This document shows, piece by piece, positions 32,929-42,678 of a DNA stretch of 64,000 nt (position 1 is the first letter of the stretch; each line of letters opens with the position of its first letter). The notes under the pieces are model-generated. The model had not been told where the DNA came from. It did no database searches and saw only the letters and a list, made by a program, of their open reading frames with translations. Where the stretch lies: contig JAEZGX010000039.1 in assembly GCA_023416735.1 (NCBI GenBank), positions 87,666-151,665 on the forward strand, written 5' to 3'. This DNA comes from Verrucomicrobiota bacterium (lineage in GTDB: Bacteria; Verrucomicrobiota; Verrucomicrobiia; Opitutales; Opitutaceae). The translations under genes were made by a program, and so were the position numbers.

Positions 32929-34071
32929 ATGGCGTTGCCCGGCGACTTATCCGAGGAAATCAGAGGTGAGACGGTGCGGGGGCGGACGGGATTTTTTCGC
33001 GTGGGGCAGGCGCGCGACGGGGCGTGGTGGTTGATCGATGCGGAAGGGCGGCCGTTTTTTGCGGCGGCGGTGAACGAGGCGGAAGCGGATGCGGCGGAAC
33101 GGCTGCGTAACTGGAATTTCACTACACTGGGCGCGGGAGCGGCGGAAGAGTTGCGCGGCGAAGGCTGGCCGTGGGTGGGGACGGTGGATTTTTGTGCGGT
33201 GGGGCCGGTCATTCGAGCGGCGGGCGTGCGCGTGCCGGATGTGTTCGATCCGGATTGGGAGGAACGCGCGAGTCAACGGGCGGCGGAGGTCTGCGCGGCG
33301 CAAGGGGACGCGCGGGATTTGGTGGGATGGTTGGCGGATGACGGACTCGGGTGGGGGCGGGGTGGCGTGACGTTGTTGCAGGTGTGTTTGAGTTTGGAGC
33401 CGGGGTTTGCGGCGTATCACGCGGCGTGGGAGTTTGTGCTGGCGCTGCATCGCGGGCGGATGGAGGCACTGGCGAAAGCGTGGGGTGTTCCGATGGGGAA
33501 CAAGGAAGTGGTGCGCGCGATGACGCGGGCGGACGAGGCGCTGGCGACGCGCGGGTATCTGCGGGACAACGTGCAATGGACGCGGGAAATGGCGCGGCGG
33601 TATTTTGCGGGGACGGCGGCGGCGATTCGGGCGAGCGACGGGAATCATCTGGTGCTCGGGGCGCGGGAGGTAGGGAGCGCGGGAGCGGCGGGGGCAGGAG
33701 TGAGCGAACTGGCGGCGGCAGCGGCTGATGTGCCGTGGGTGAGTTTTCGGGAACTCGGAACGTGGGGCACGGGCCCGGTGTGGGTGGGCGATTTTTGTTG
33801 GGCGCGGGAGGAGTTTTATGGCGGTCGCGGGAGTCGGTTGACGACGGTGGAGCGGATGTTGCGCAAAGGCCGGAAAGAGTTGCGGCGGACGATCGCGGCG
33901 CCGGCGGTGGTGGGTTATTCGTGGGCGCAGTGGCGAGATCGGGCGGGAGAACGCGCGCCGTTTGGAAGCGGGTTGGTGCGCGTCGATGGGAGGGAGGCGC
34001 GCGAACACACGGAGTTGGTTGCTGACATCAACGGACGCATCGGTTCACTGCGGGGTTTTTCCGCTTCATGA
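32929..34071 (+). CDS. Glycoside-hydrolase-like protein (agarase-type TIM barrel)
   Basis: 380 residues from ATG 32929. It starts with the pattern GFFRVGQARDGAWWLIDAEG then RPFFAAAVN, which resembles the opening of beta-agarase-like and related GH proteins common in Planctomycetes and Verrucomicrobia (gyF.v.q.nGrWwlvdPdGnpFf). Later segments LVGWLADDGLGWG, YFAGTAAAIRASDGNHLVLG and AAPAVVGYSWAQWRD fit a TIM barrel. No signal peptide is seen, so it may be cytoplasmic. Catalytic acids are not assigned. It overlaps the following lipoprotein gene by four bases (ATGA). Confidence 0.68.
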   Translation: MALPGDLSEEIRGETVRGRTGFFRVGQARDGAWWLIDAEGRPFFAAAVNEAEADAAERLRNWNFTTLGAGAAEELRGEGWPWVGTVDFCAVGPVIRAAGVRVPDVFDPDWEERASQRAAEVCAAQGDARDLVGWLADDGLGWGRGGVTLLQVCLSLEPGFAAYHAAWEFVLALHRGRMEALAKAWGVPMGNKEVVRAMTRADEALATRGYLRDNVQWTREMARRYFAGTAAAIRASDGNHLVLGAREVGSAGAAGAGVSELAAAAADVPWVSFRELGTWGTGPVWVGDFCWAREEFYGGRGSRLTTVERMLRKGRKELRRTIAAPAVVGYSWAQWRDRAGERAPFGSGLVRVDGREAREHTELVADINGRIGSLRGFSAS

Positions 34072-34496
34072 TGAAAACGATCGCCCTGGTGTTGTGTGTG
34101 ATGGCCGGCTTGCTGATGTCGGGCTGCGAACATCTGGACACGACGACCTCGGGTTTTGGCGATCGGGTGATCGAAGGTGTCGTCACGACGGCGTCGGGCG
34201 GCGGGCCGTTGCCGGAAGGATCCGAAGTTTGGATACAGGTGGTGGATCGCGGCGATGGCGTGCAGCGCGCGGAAGTGTTGGGCGAGGAGACGATCAAGAA
34301 CCCCGGGCGGATGCCGGTGCCGTTTCGCATCGAGTTTCGGGCGGAAGATCCGGTGTTGCGCGGCAGCGTGGAGGTGGAGGCGCGGATTTCGATTCGAGGC
34401 CGGTTGACGTTCATGACCAAGACGGCGCATCCGGTGACGCTGGGGAACGTGGGTAGCGAGATGACGGTGATCGTGGAAGTTCCAGCGGAACGGTGA
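34068..34496 (+). CDS. YbaY-family lipoprotein
   Basis: 142 residues from the ATG at 34068 (or the next codon-shifted ATG at 34071). MMKTIALVLCVMAGLLMSGC ends in a lipobox (LMSGC), so Cys20 is the lipidated residue. The mature part has the YbaY/YscW pattern: IEGVVTTASGGGPLPEGSEVWIQVVD, then FRIEFRAEDP and RGRLTFMTKTAHPVT, a beta-rich domain with unknown role in envelope assembly. Its start overlaps the preceding gene stop and its stop overlaps the potential GTG start of the dehydrogenase, so the three genes look co-transcribed. Confidence 0.85.
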   Translation: MMKTIALVLCVMAGLLMSGCEHLDTTTSGFGDRVIEGVVTTASGGGPLPEGSEVWIQVVDRGDGVQRAEVLGEETIKNPGRMPVPFRIEFRAEDPVLRGSVEVEARISIRGRLTFMTKTAHPVTLGNVGSEMTVIVEVPAER

Positions 34497-34522
34497 CGGC
34501 GGAGGAAGGTCGGCTTTTTGCG

Positions 34523-35503
34523 ATGAGTCTTACGATCTGGTGCAATGCGAAGTTGAAGGACGAGGCGGATGCGCGGCTGCGGGAAACGCTGAAGGCGCGC
34601 GGACATCGACTGGTGGAGGCGAAGGTCGCAAATGCGTCGGTGCTGGCGGGCGGCGAGAGCGATCCGGGGATCGCGGAGGCGGATGTGGCGTTTGGGCAAC
34701 CGGCGGTGGAGGACTGTTTTCGTTGTGAGCGGTTGAAGTGGGTCGCGCTGACGACGGCGGGTTACACGCGGTATGATCGGGAAGATTTGAAGGAGGCGCT
34801 GCGTCGGCGGGGCGGTGCGCTGACGAATGCGTCGGCAGTGTTTGCGGAACCCTGTGCGCAGCATGTGCTGGCGATGATGTTGGGGCTGGCGCGGCAGTTG
34901 CCGCAGTCGCTGGAGGTGCAGCGCGGGGAGCGGACGTGGGATTATCACGAGCGGCGGGCGGCGTCGCGGTTGTTGAATGGGCAGACGGTTTTGCTGCTGG
35001 GATTCGGCGCGATCGGACAGCGGCTGGTGGAGCTATTGGCACCGTTTGGAATGAAGATCGTGGCGGTGCGGCGTCAGACGAAGAGCGAGAGCGCGGTGAG
35101 GATCATTGCGATGGAGCAATTGAGCAGTGCGCTGGGGGAGGCGGATCACGTGGTGAACATCCTGCCCGATAACGACGAGACGAAGGATTTCGTGAATGCG
35201 CGGCGGCTGGCGTGTTTCAAACGCGGCGCGCGGTTTTATAATGTCGGGCGCGGGACGACCGTGGATCAGCGGGCGCTGATCGAGGCGTTGGAATCGGGGC
35301 GGTTGGACGCGGCGTATCTGGATGTGATGGAGCCGGAGCCGCTGCCGCCGGAGCATGCGTTGTGGGGCACGAAGAATTGCTTCATCACGCCGCACACGGC
35401 GGGCGGGCGGCACGATCAGGATGAGGCGCTGGTGGAGCTTTTCCTGGAGAATTTGGAGGCGTGGGAGCGAGGAGGCGCGGGGTTGAGGAATCGGGTGGTG
35501 TGA
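34523..35503 (+). CDS. D-isomer-specific 2-hydroxyacid dehydrogenase
   Basis: 326 residues from the ATG at 34523; a GTG at 34493 overlapping the lipoprotein stop would add ten residues. NAD-binding GFGAIGQRL (about residue 152), and the catalytic set NVGRGTTVDQRAL, DVMEPEPLP (Glu) and TPHTAGG (His) are all in place. These enzymes interconvert 2-keto and 2-hydroxy acids; the substrate (glyoxylate, hydroxypyruvate, phosphoglycerate-like) cannot be set. Length is normal. Third gene of the apparent GH-lipoprotein-dehydrogenase transcript. Confidence 0.92.
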   Translation: MSLTIWCNAKLKDEADARLRETLKARGHRLVEAKVANASVLAGGESDPGIAEADVAFGQPAVEDCFRCERLKWVALTTAGYTRYDREDLKEALRRRGGALTNASAVFAEPCAQHVLAMMLGLARQLPQSLEVQRGERTWDYHERRAASRLLNGQTVLLLGFGAIGQRLVELLAPFGMKIVAVRRQTKSESAVRIIAMEQLSSALGEADHVVNILPDNDETKDFVNARRLACFKRGARFYNVGRGTTVDQRALIEALESGRLDAAYLDVMEPEPLPPEHALWGTKNCFITPHTAGGRHDQDEALVELFLENLEAWERGGAGLRNRVV

Positions 35504-35534
35504 ACGGCTGGCGGGCGCGCGCCGCTGCGAGAGG

Positions 35535-35571
35535 GAGCACGAGCACGATTACGAATCACGAGCACGAAACC
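35535..35571. repeat. AGCACGA-type interspersed repeat
   Basis: GAGCACGAGCACGATTACG then AATCACGAGCACGAAACC, between convergent genes. Close match to 18107-18151 (AGCACGATTACG is identical in both). Confidence 0.65.
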
Positions 35572-35581
35572 GGGGCGGCGC

Positions 35582-36340
35582 TCACGCTTTGATGACGTGG
35601 GTGCCGGCGATGAGGTCGTGGAGGCAGCGGCGGTCGTCGCGGAAAATGAGGCACCAGTCGGTGAGATGAAAAGCGGGACGGAAGAGGAACGGGCCGATGA
35701 TGGGCAGGAGGCTGAGGATGACGCCGGCGAAAGTGATGAGGGCTTCGCGGAGGAACCAAGCGTAGAGGAAGCCCGGTTTGGTGCCGTCGATGCGGGCGAC
35801 GCGGACTTTGGCGATGATCTTGCCGATGGACTGGCTGCGGGTGCTGAGAAGAACGACTTGAATGATGAGAAGGATGAGCCAGCCGACGAAGGTGACGAGT
35901 CCGCCGAGTCCGAGACGGGTCATGTCGTATTGTTCGGGATCGGGTTCGACGCCCTGCATGCCCGCGCTGATGATTTCGGCGAATTCCGGGCCGAGGATGA
36001 GGAGGCCTGGGAGGCAGAAGAGGATTTCGAGAGTCCAGTCGATGAAGCGGGCGAGGAGGCGCAGGCCGCGTTCGGCGAGTTCGACGGCTTCGACCGGGGC
36101 GGCGGCGGTGGCGATGGATGAAGGAAGTGGAGGAACGTCGGCGGGCAGGGTCGGGATGACGGGAGGTGCGCCGGCGGCGGGGTTGAATTCGGGGAAATCG
36201 CCCAGGGTGAGCCAGTCGTCGGTGCCGGCGAGTTTTGCGCGAGTGTCGAAGTTGGCGCGACCGCCTGCGATCCAGGAACGAATTTGTTCAACGCTGGCTG
36301 GGCCGTATTCTTTTCCGTCGCCGCCGATGATGGTGAACAT
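35582..36340 (-). CDS. GYF_2-RDD membrane protein
   Basis: 252 residues from the ATG at 36340. N-terminal GYF_2 domain (residues ~1-50: FTIIGGDGKEYGPASVEQIR, then SWIAGGRANFDTRA), a short proline-rich linker, then an RDD domain with three to four helices: LARFIDWTLEILFCLPGLLI, FVGWLILLIIQVVLL, QSIGKIIAKVRV and the closing DWCLIFRDDRRCLHDLIAGT. RDD proteins are membrane proteins of poorly known role (some are ion exchangers); GYF_2 binds peptides. Divergent from the Sel1 gene. Confidence 0.88.
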   Translation of the reverse strand: MFTIIGGDGKEYGPASVEQIRSWIAGGRANFDTRAKLAGTDDWLTLGDFPEFNPAAGAPPVIPTLPADVPPLPSSIATAAAPVEAVELAERGLRLLARFIDWTLEILFCLPGLLILGPEFAEIISAGMQGVEPDPEQYDMTRLGLGGLVTFVGWLILLIIQVVLLSTRSQSIGKIIAKVRVARIDGTKPGFLYAWFLREALITFAGVILSLLPIIGPFLFRPAFHLTDWCLIFRDDRRCLHDLIAGTHVIKA

Positions 36341-36396
36341 GAGGCGCAACGAAGCGAAGGGAGGGCGGGGCGTCAATCGAGGGGAGCTGGATGGAA

Positions 36397-36418
36397 GGCT
36401 ACGCACAAATGCGTAGCC
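36397..36418. repeat. GGCTACGCA-CAAA-TGCGTAGCC hairpin
   Basis: Perfect 9-bp stem with a 4-nt loop in the gap between the divergent RDD and Sel1 genes, followed by GCGACGGCTTGCCGTGG, a second small hairpin (ACGGC/GCCGT). Related in style to the element at 22882. Confidence 0.6.
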
Positions 36419-36482
36419 GCGACGGCTTGCCGTGGAGCGGTGAATGCGGCAGATGAGGCGTCCGCTTCTCCCCGTCCTCTTC

Positions 36483-39400
36483 ATGAACTTTCTTCAATGC
36501 CGCCGGCTGGCGGGTGTGGTGTGTGTGTGGTTGTGCGTATTTGGACCGTTTGCCTGGGCGCAGGAGGAGGCGGAGGCGACAGCGACGATCGCGGAAATCC
36601 GGGCGAAGGCGGAGAGTGGGGACGTGCGCGCGATGGTGGAGCTGGCGCAGCGGTATGATTGGGGTGACGCTGAGACGACGCAGGATTTGGCGGAGGCGCG
36701 CGTGTGGTGGGAGAAAGCGGCGTCGCGAGGAGATGGATACGCGGCGTTCGAGCTGGCGAAGATGTTGCGGGACGGACGGGGCGTGGAGGCGAATGCGGGG
36801 GAGGCGTTCAAGTGGATGCAGCGGTCAGCGGAAAGCGGGATGCTGGCGGCGCACGTGGAGCTGGGCCTGATGCATGCGAATGCGGTCGGCACGCGGAAGA
36901 ACCTGGTGGAGGCGCTGAAGTGTTATTTGAAAGCGGCGGAGCAGCACGATCTGGAAGGGCAGTATCTGGCGGGGCTGGCGTATTTGGAGGGGCGGGGAAC
37001 GAAGAAGGACGTTGCGGCGGGGGCGCGGTGGCTTCTCAAGGCGGCGAATGGGGGGCACGAAGGAGCGGATGGGAAGATTTGGGAATTGAGGGATACGGAT
37101 CCGGAGTTGCCGGCGAAGTTGTTGGCGGCGGCGGGGCCGGAGTTGAAGCGGTTGATCGCGCGGGCGGAAGCGGGGGAGGCGAAGGCGCAGGTGGAATTCG
37201 CGGAGGTTTTGCAGGAGGGGAGCGACGAGCTTCTCGCCGATTTCGCAGCGGCGCTGGTGTGGTGGGAGAAGGCGGCGGCAAAAGGCGAGCCGGAGGCGAT
37301 GACGGAGATGGGGCGACGTTATATTACGGGCCAGGACGTGGAGCGGGATCTCGCGAAGGCGGACGAGTGGCTGAAGAAAGCGGCGGAGCGGAAGGATGCG
37401 GCGGCGTATTTTTGGCTGGGAGCGATGCGCGACGATTACGGTGATGAAGCCAATCCGGAGGAGGCGGTGCGGTATTATCGGCGCGGGGCGGAGTTGGGCG
37501 GGGCGTCGTCGCAGCGCCGGCTGGGGGAGGCTTTGGAGGCGGGGCGAGGCGTGGAGAAGGACGCGAAGGAAGCGTTGAAATGGTATGTGAAGGCGGCGGA
37601 ACAGGGGGAGCCGATAGCGATGATGCAAGCGGCGATGCTGGCGGCGTCGGCGGAGGCGGGCGTGCAGGATTTCGCGCTGGCGCGGAAGTGGGTGTTGGAG
37701 GCGATCAGGTTCAATCATTCGGAAGGATATTTTCTGTTGGAGAGCATTGAGCACGATGAAGAGACGGCGCGGCTGGCGAAGGACGTGCCGGGGCATGTGC
37801 CGGCGGCGTCGAAGGAAATGTATGTGGAGGCGTTGCGAGGGGATGCGTGGTCGCAGTGGCAGATCGCGATGCGGTATTCAAAAGGTGAGGAGGGGATGCC
37901 GGTGGATCAGCAGGCGTTCGAGATGTGGCGCGAGCGCGCGGCGGCGGGCGAATGGGTGGAGGCGCGGGAGAGTCTGGGGCTGGCGTTGACGGATCCGGCG
38001 GCGGCGAAGCGCAACGTGGCGGAAGGGGTGAAGCATCTCGAGGCGGCGGCGTCGATGGGGCTGGGCGCGGCGCGCTTCAGGCTGGCCGAGTTGCTGGCGA
38101 ACGGTGATGGGGTGGAAAAGAACGAGACGAGGGCGGTGCAGTTGTTCGAGCAGGAAGCGCGGAGCAGCAATCGCGACGCGATGTGGCGGTTGCGACAGAT
38201 GTATGCGCAAGGCGTCGCGGGCGCGGCGGCGGACGAGAAGAAGGCGGGCGAGTGGTTGATGCGCGCGGCGCTGGCGGGGCATCCGGAGGCGAAGGCGGAG
38301 GAGGCGAAGATCGCGGCGGCGAAGGCGGCAGAAGCGAAGACGGCGGTCGAGACGAAGTTTGCGGAAGCGGAACGGGCGCTGGACTTGGAATTCCGCGCGG
38401 CGTTGGGTCGGGGCGGGCGGGATGCGGCGGTGAAAGCGTTTTCGCGGGCGATCGCGGCCGTCGGAAAGGAGAAGCGTTGGACCTCGGTGCAGACGTGCGA
38501 GCGGGTGTTGCAGACGCTGTTGCCGAAGATGCAGCAGATGCCCGGCGAGGCGGGGGCGTATGTGCTGGCGTTGGACACTCAGGCTTACGATGCGGCGGTC
38601 GTGCAGCGGGTGTTGCCGGCGAATGTGATGGCGGCGGTGCGGACGTATGCGCAGCAAGTGTCGAGTCAGTTTCAGGCGAAGCAGGCGGCGTTGGGGCCGA
38701 TTCAGGCATTGATTCCGGGAGCGGAGGCCGGGGATGTGTCGAAGCAGATGCAAGTCGCCAGGTATTTTCTGGGGAACCACGCGGCGCACGACGTGGAGAT
38801 TGCGTTGCGCTGGTATAAGCGGGCGGCGGATGCGGGGCATGCGCCGGCGCGGGAGCAGATCAAGCTGGCGACGGCTCAACTGATGGATCGGGCGCGGGCG
38901 TCGTGGCAGGAGGGACGCGTCGAGGAAGCGATCGTGTTTGCGAAGAAAGTGGCGGAGTGGGGGAACGCGGAGGCGATGGTTTTTTTGGGGGCGGCGTATT
39001 TGGAGGGACGGAAGATTCCGCAGAATCTTGATGAGGCGAAGCGCTGGCTGACGCAGGCGAAAGCGGCGGGAAATCAGGCGGCGCAGGAAGCGTTGGATTA
39101 TATCGCGCGCGGAGGAGAGCCGAGTGCGGCGGACCATTTTGCGCGCGGCATGGCGGCGTATCGGCAGGAGCAGTATTCGGAGGCGCTGGCGGCGTGGGAG
39201 AAGGCGGCGGCGGCGGGGCATCCGGACGCGTTGTTCAATTTAGGCGTGCTTCATGAGCGCGGCGAGGGAGTGGAGAAGGACAATGAGAAGGCGCTGGCGT
39301 GGTTCGAAAAAGCGGCGGCGAAGCAGGCGAAGAATGCGGCGGCGGCGGTGACGCGAGTGAAAGCGAATCTGACTTTCGGGCGCGCGTTTGCGGCGTATCA

Positions 39401-42400
39401 GCAGAAGGATTTTGTGACGGCGGCGGCGGCGTGGAAGGAAGCGGCGGAGTTGGGAAGTGGGGGGGCGATGTTTAATCTGGGCGTGCTGCACGAGAAGGGG
39501 GAAGGCGTGTCGTATGATTTGATGGGGGCGATGGCGTGGTTCGAGAAGGCAGCGGCGAACGGATACAAGGACGCGCAGGCTTCGATCGATCGTCTGAGAC
39601 CGCGGCTCGCGGGTTGGGAGGATTATCGTGAAGGAATCGAAGCGGAGAACGACTTCGATTATGAGGAGGCGTTGACGTGGTATGAGAAAGCGGCGGCGGC
39701 GGGCAGCGGGCTCGCGATGATGGCGCTCGGTGAATTTTACGAGGAAGGGCTCGGCGTGGACGAGGATCCGCGCAAGGCGATCGAGTGGTATAAAAAAGCG
39801 GCGGAGAAAGGTGAGTCGGCGGGGCAGACGATGGCGCAGATGTTGGAGGAATCGCTGCCGATGTATGACCTGGTGGCGTCGCAGCGGCAGATGAAGCAGC
39901 TGCGCGATCAGATTGATGGCGTCGTGAGCGGAGCGCCGAAAGCGGCGGCGTCAACGGGAGCGAGCGCGGGGAAGACGACGAGAGAACTGCGGAAGAATCG
40001 CCCGTGGACGCCGGACGAAGTGCGGGCGGCGTTGAAGGAAGGGGCGGATCAGCGAGCGTTGGCGCAGGCGATCAAGGCGGACAAGCTGGAGCAGGGGTTC
40101 ACGGATTTGGAATTGAAGCGGTTGCTGAATACGCCGGAGGGACAGCTGGTGGAGGATCACAGCCCGTTGAGCCAGACCTTGCACGGGCATGTTTATCAAG
40201 GGGCGGGCGCGTGGACGTATGAGATGGCGAAGGCGGCGATCGAGGCGCGGCGGGCGCAGGTGGGACGGGTGGCGAAGGTGGTGGATTCGCCGGAGTTGCG
40301 GGCGAAGGCGGCGGCGGGCGACGGCGTGGCGCTGTATCAGCTCGTGATGGAAATTCCGGAGGCGGAATTGAAACATGGAGCGCGGCCGGAGGTGTCGCGG
40401 GACGAGTTGATCAAGAAGGTCGAGGAAGCGAAGTATGTGCGCGGCTACTGGCTGGTGGCGGATGGGTTGCGGAACAATGTCGACAAGACGAAGAACGATC
40501 CAGTGCGGCGGGCGGAGTTGTTGTTTCAGTCGGCGGCGGCGGGCGATCCGCGCGGCATGCGCGAGCTGGCGATGGAGCTGATTGCGTCGGGTGAGACGGC
40601 GGTGGCGACGAACTATGCCGAGGCGGAGTATTGGATGATCGAGGCGGCGGCGCGCGCGGCGGAAGGGACGATGGAGGATCTATATATCAATCCGGGACGG
40701 GACGTGGCGTTTTTCTATAGTTTCAGCAAGACGACCGGCGGGCCGGTGGCGTGGTCGTTGAGCATGGCGGACGAGCCGACGCTGCGGTGGGCGCGGGAGA
40801 TGATCCGGCGCGGCGGGAAGCTGGCGGACGTGGCGAACGTGCACCTGGACGCGTTTGAGCTGGAGCCGAGGACAAAAGATGTCCGGGCGAAGATGGCGGC
40901 GCTGCCGCCGGAGGTTGCGCTCTGGAGTGCGGCGGAATTGGCGAAGCTGGAGGCGGCGGCGAAGGCGGGTGAGGTGGAGGCGGCGTTGAAGTTGGGAAAT
41001 GGATACGCGACGGGGCGCGGTGTGCGGCAGTGGGATGGGAAGGCGATCGGTTATTATGAAGTGGCGGCGGCGAAAGGGAGTGTGGCGGCGATGCGGGCGT
41101 TGGCGGAGCACTATTTCAAAGGACGCGGGGTGAAGAAGAATGGAGAGAAACGATTGGCGTGGTTGGAGAAGGCGGGTGAGGCGGGGGATGCGTCGGCGTG
41201 GAAAGCGGCGGGAGACCTACTGCATTACGGCGTGCAAGATCCGATGACGGAGCAGGACTTTCCCCGGGCGATGGCGCTGTATCAGAAGGCGGTGGCCAAA
41301 GGGCACGGGCCGGCGATGCATGCGATGGGCGTGCTGCACCACTACGGGCGCGGCGTTCCGCAGGACACGGCCAAGGCGGCCGAGTGGTATCGAAAGGCGG
41401 CGGACGCGGGGGAACGGTTCTCGATGGTGATGCTGGCGGGAATGTTGAAGGAGGAAAAGAAGTATGCCGATGCGGCGCTGTGGTATGGAAAAGCGGCGGA
41501 GGCGGGCGAGGAGCACGGGCGATTCTGGCAGGCGCAAATGTTGGTGTCGGCTGGAGACCGCGCGCGGGCGATTCCGTTATTGCGAGAGGTGGTGGCGAAG
41601 ACGCCGGCCCATGCGGGGGTGTGGCTCGAGCTGGGCGGAGCGTTGCACGACTCGAACGACGCGGCGGGCGCGAAAGAGGCTTACCGGAAGGTGATCGCAT
41701 TGGTCGGGGAGGATCATAGTCAGGGTATTCTGGCGAAGGAGCTGCTGGGCGAATTGGAGGCGGCTGCGACGGCGGCACCGACGACCGGGGGCGCGGTGGC
41801 GACGTTGAAGGAGAATCAAAACGCGGACGAGTTATGGAAGTCGGCGCAGACGATGGCGGCGTTCAAGGCGCAAGCCGACGCGACGAAGTTTCTGCATCAG
41901 GCGGCGGCGATCGCGGAGACGGGTTCGCCGGAGACGCGGTATCGGCTGGCGGTGGTGATCATGCAAGGAACGCTGGGCGTTCCGAAGGATGAGGCGCGTG
42001 GGCGGGCGTTGTTGCAGTCGGCGGCGGAGGCTGGGTTCGCGAGTGCGAAGCTGGATTATGCGTCGGCGTTGATGCAGGGAGCGTTTGGTTTCGCGGCGGA
42101 GCCGGAGCGCGGGCGGGCGTTGTTGAACGAAGTGGTGGCGGATGCGGAGAACGCGAATCCGGACGCGAAGTTTCAGGTCGGGATGCTGCTGTATCAGGGG
42201 ACGGTGGTGCCGCTGGACAAGCCGCGCGGGATAAAGCTGATCCAAGCGGCGGCGGGCGGCGGCGTGCCGGCGGCGAAATTTGAGCTGGGGCGGGCGCTGC
42301 TGGCGGGATTGCCGGAGCTGCCGGCGAATCCGGCGCAAGGAGCGAGCTGGTTGAAGGACGCGGCGAATGCGGGTTTGGCGCAGGCGGCTGCGGTGCTGGG

Positions 42401-42596
42401 GCAGGTTTACGAGAAGGGGATTCCGTTGCCGGCGGCGAATACGGCGGAGGGGGCGAAGGCGGTGACGGCGGATGCGCGCGAGGCGTTGAAGTGGTATGAG
42501 CAGGCGCTCAAGGCCGGCGTGCAGCAGGTGAAGCCGATGGTGGAGCGGCTGCAGTTGGAGTTGAGCGGGAAGGGGCCTCGGCCGGGGAACAAGTAG
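36483..42596 (+). CDS. Very large secreted Sel1-repeat protein
   Basis: 2037 residues from the ATG at 36483 (signal peptide MNFLQCRRLAGVVCVWLCVF...AWAQ); an ATG at 36444 adds 13 residues. Nearly the whole length is Sel1-like repeats (alpha/alpha, ~36 residues) with the consensus AxxxLGxxYxxGxGVxxDxxxAxxWYxxAAxxG, for example ELAKMLRDGRGVEANAGEAF and LGVLHERGEGVEKDNEKALA. There is a non-repeat insertion near residue 1165-1260 (TTRELRKNRPWTPDEVRAAL). Sel1 solenoids mediate protein-protein contact, often in the periplasm. Most family members have 4-12 repeats, so this protein is exceptional in length. No catalytic domain is visible. Confidence 0.9.
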   Translation: MNFLQCRRLAGVVCVWLCVFGPFAWAQEEAEATATIAEIRAKAESGDVRAMVELAQRYDWGDAETTQDLAEARVWWEKAASRGDGYAAFELAKMLRDGRGVEANAGEAFKWMQRSAESGMLAAHVELGLMHANAVGTRKNLVEALKCYLKAAEQHDLEGQYLAGLAYLEGRGTKKDVAAGARWLLKAANGGHEGADGKIWELRDTDPELPAKLLAAAGPELKRLIARAEAGEAKAQVEFAEVLQEGSDELLADFAAALVWWEKAAAKGEPEAMTEMGRRYITGQDVERDLAKADEWLKKAAERKDAAAYFWLGAMRDDYGDEANPEEAVRYYRRGAELGGASSQRRLGEALEAGRGVEKDAKEALKWYVKAAEQGEPIAMMQAAMLAASAEAGVQDFALARKWVLEAIRFNHSEGYFLLESIEHDEETARLAKDVPGHVPAASKEMYVEALRGDAWSQWQIAMRYSKGEEGMPVDQQAFEMWRERAAAGEWVEARESLGLALTDPAAAKRNVAEGVKHLEAAASMGLGAARFRLAELLANGDGVEKNETRAVQLFEQEARSSNRDAMWRLRQMYAQGVAGAAADEKKAGEWLMRAALAGHPEAKAEEAKIAAAKAAEAKTAVETKFAEAERALDLEFRAALGRGGRDAAVKAFSRAIAAVGKEKRWTSVQTCERVLQTLLPKMQQMPGEAGAYVLALDTQAYDAAVVQRVLPANVMAAVRTYAQQVSSQFQAKQAALGPIQALIPGAEAGDVSKQMQVARYFLGNHAAHDVEIALRWYKRAADAGHAPAREQIKLATAQLMDRARASWQEGRVEEAIVFAKKVAEWGNAEAMVFLGAAYLEGRKIPQNLDEAKRWLTQAKAAGNQAAQEALDYIARGGEPSAADHFARGMAAYRQEQYSEALAAWEKAAAAGHPDALFNLGVLHERGEGVEKDNEKALAWFEKAAAKQAKNAAAAVTRVKANLTFGRAFAAYQQKDFVTAAAAWKEAAELGSGGAMFNLGVLHEKGEGVSYDLMGAMAWFEKAAANGYKDAQASIDRLRPRLAGWEDYREGIEAENDFDYEEALTWYEKAAAAGSGLAMMALGEFYEEGLGVDEDPRKAIEWYKKAAEKGESAGQTMAQMLEESLPMYDLVASQRQMKQLRDQIDGVVSGAPKAAASTGASAGKTTRELRKNRPWTPDEVRAALKEGADQRALAQAIKADKLEQGFTDLELKRLLNTPEGQLVEDHSPLSQTLHGHVYQGAGAWTYEMAKAAIEARRAQVGRVAKVVDSPELRAKAAAGDGVALYQLVMEIPEAELKHGARPEVSRDELIKKVEEAKYVRGYWLVADGLRNNVDKTKNDPVRRAELLFQSAAAGDPRGMRELAMELIASGETAVATNYAEAEYWMIEAAARAAEGTMEDLYINPGRDVAFFYSFSKTTGGPVAWSLSMADEPTLRWAREMIRRGGKLADVANVHLDAFELEPRTKDVRAKMAALPPEVALWSAAELAKLEAAAKAGEVEAALKLGNGYATGRGVRQWDGKAIGYYEVAAAKGSVAAMRALAEHYFKGRGVKKNGEKRLAWLEKAGEAGDASAWKAAGDLLHYGVQDPMTEQDFPRAMALYQKAVAKGHGPAMHAMGVLHHYGRGVPQDTAKAAEWYRKAADAGERFSMVMLAGMLKEEKKYADAALWYGKAAEAGEEHGRFWQAQMLVSAGDRARAIPLLREVVAKTPAHAGVWLELGGALHDSNDAAGAKEAYRKVIALVGEDHSQGILAKELLGELEAAATAAPTTGGAVATLKENQNADELWKSAQTMAAFKAQADATKFLHQAAAIAETGSPETRYRLAVVIMQGTLGVPKDEARGRALLQSAAEAGFASAKLDYASALMQGAFGFAAEPERGRALLNEVVADAENANPDAKFQVGMLLYQGTVVPLDKPRGIKLIQAAAGGGVPAAKFELGRALLAGLPELPANPAQGASWLKDAANAGLAQAAAVLGQVYEKGIPLPAANTAEGAKAVTADAREALKWYEQALKAGVQQVKPMVERLQLELSGKGPRPGNK

Positions 42597-42608
42597 CAGC
42601 GCGCGATC

Positions 42609-42672
42609 TGTGTCGTTCTTGTTCTCGGACCCGAGCGGGAGAACGAGAAAGATCGAGAACGAGAACGAGGGG
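42609..42672. repeat. GAACGAGA-type interspersed repeat with a GTTCTC/GAGAAC stem
   Basis: GTTCTCGGACCCGAGCGGGA then GAACGAGAAAGATCGAGAACGAGAACGAGG. GTTCTC and GAGAAC form a 6-bp stem. It lies between convergent Sel1 and yhbY genes. Confidence 0.55.
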
Positions 42673-42678
42673 AACGGC

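Noticed and set aside
37878..39221. 447-codon minus-strand ORF
   Set aside because: Antisense to the Sel1 gene, Arg-rich, no motif.
36483..42596. Regular DNA periodicity suggesting a CRISPR-like or tandem array
   Set aside because: It reflects degenerate Sel1 protein repeats in one open frame; there are no identical direct repeats with spacers.
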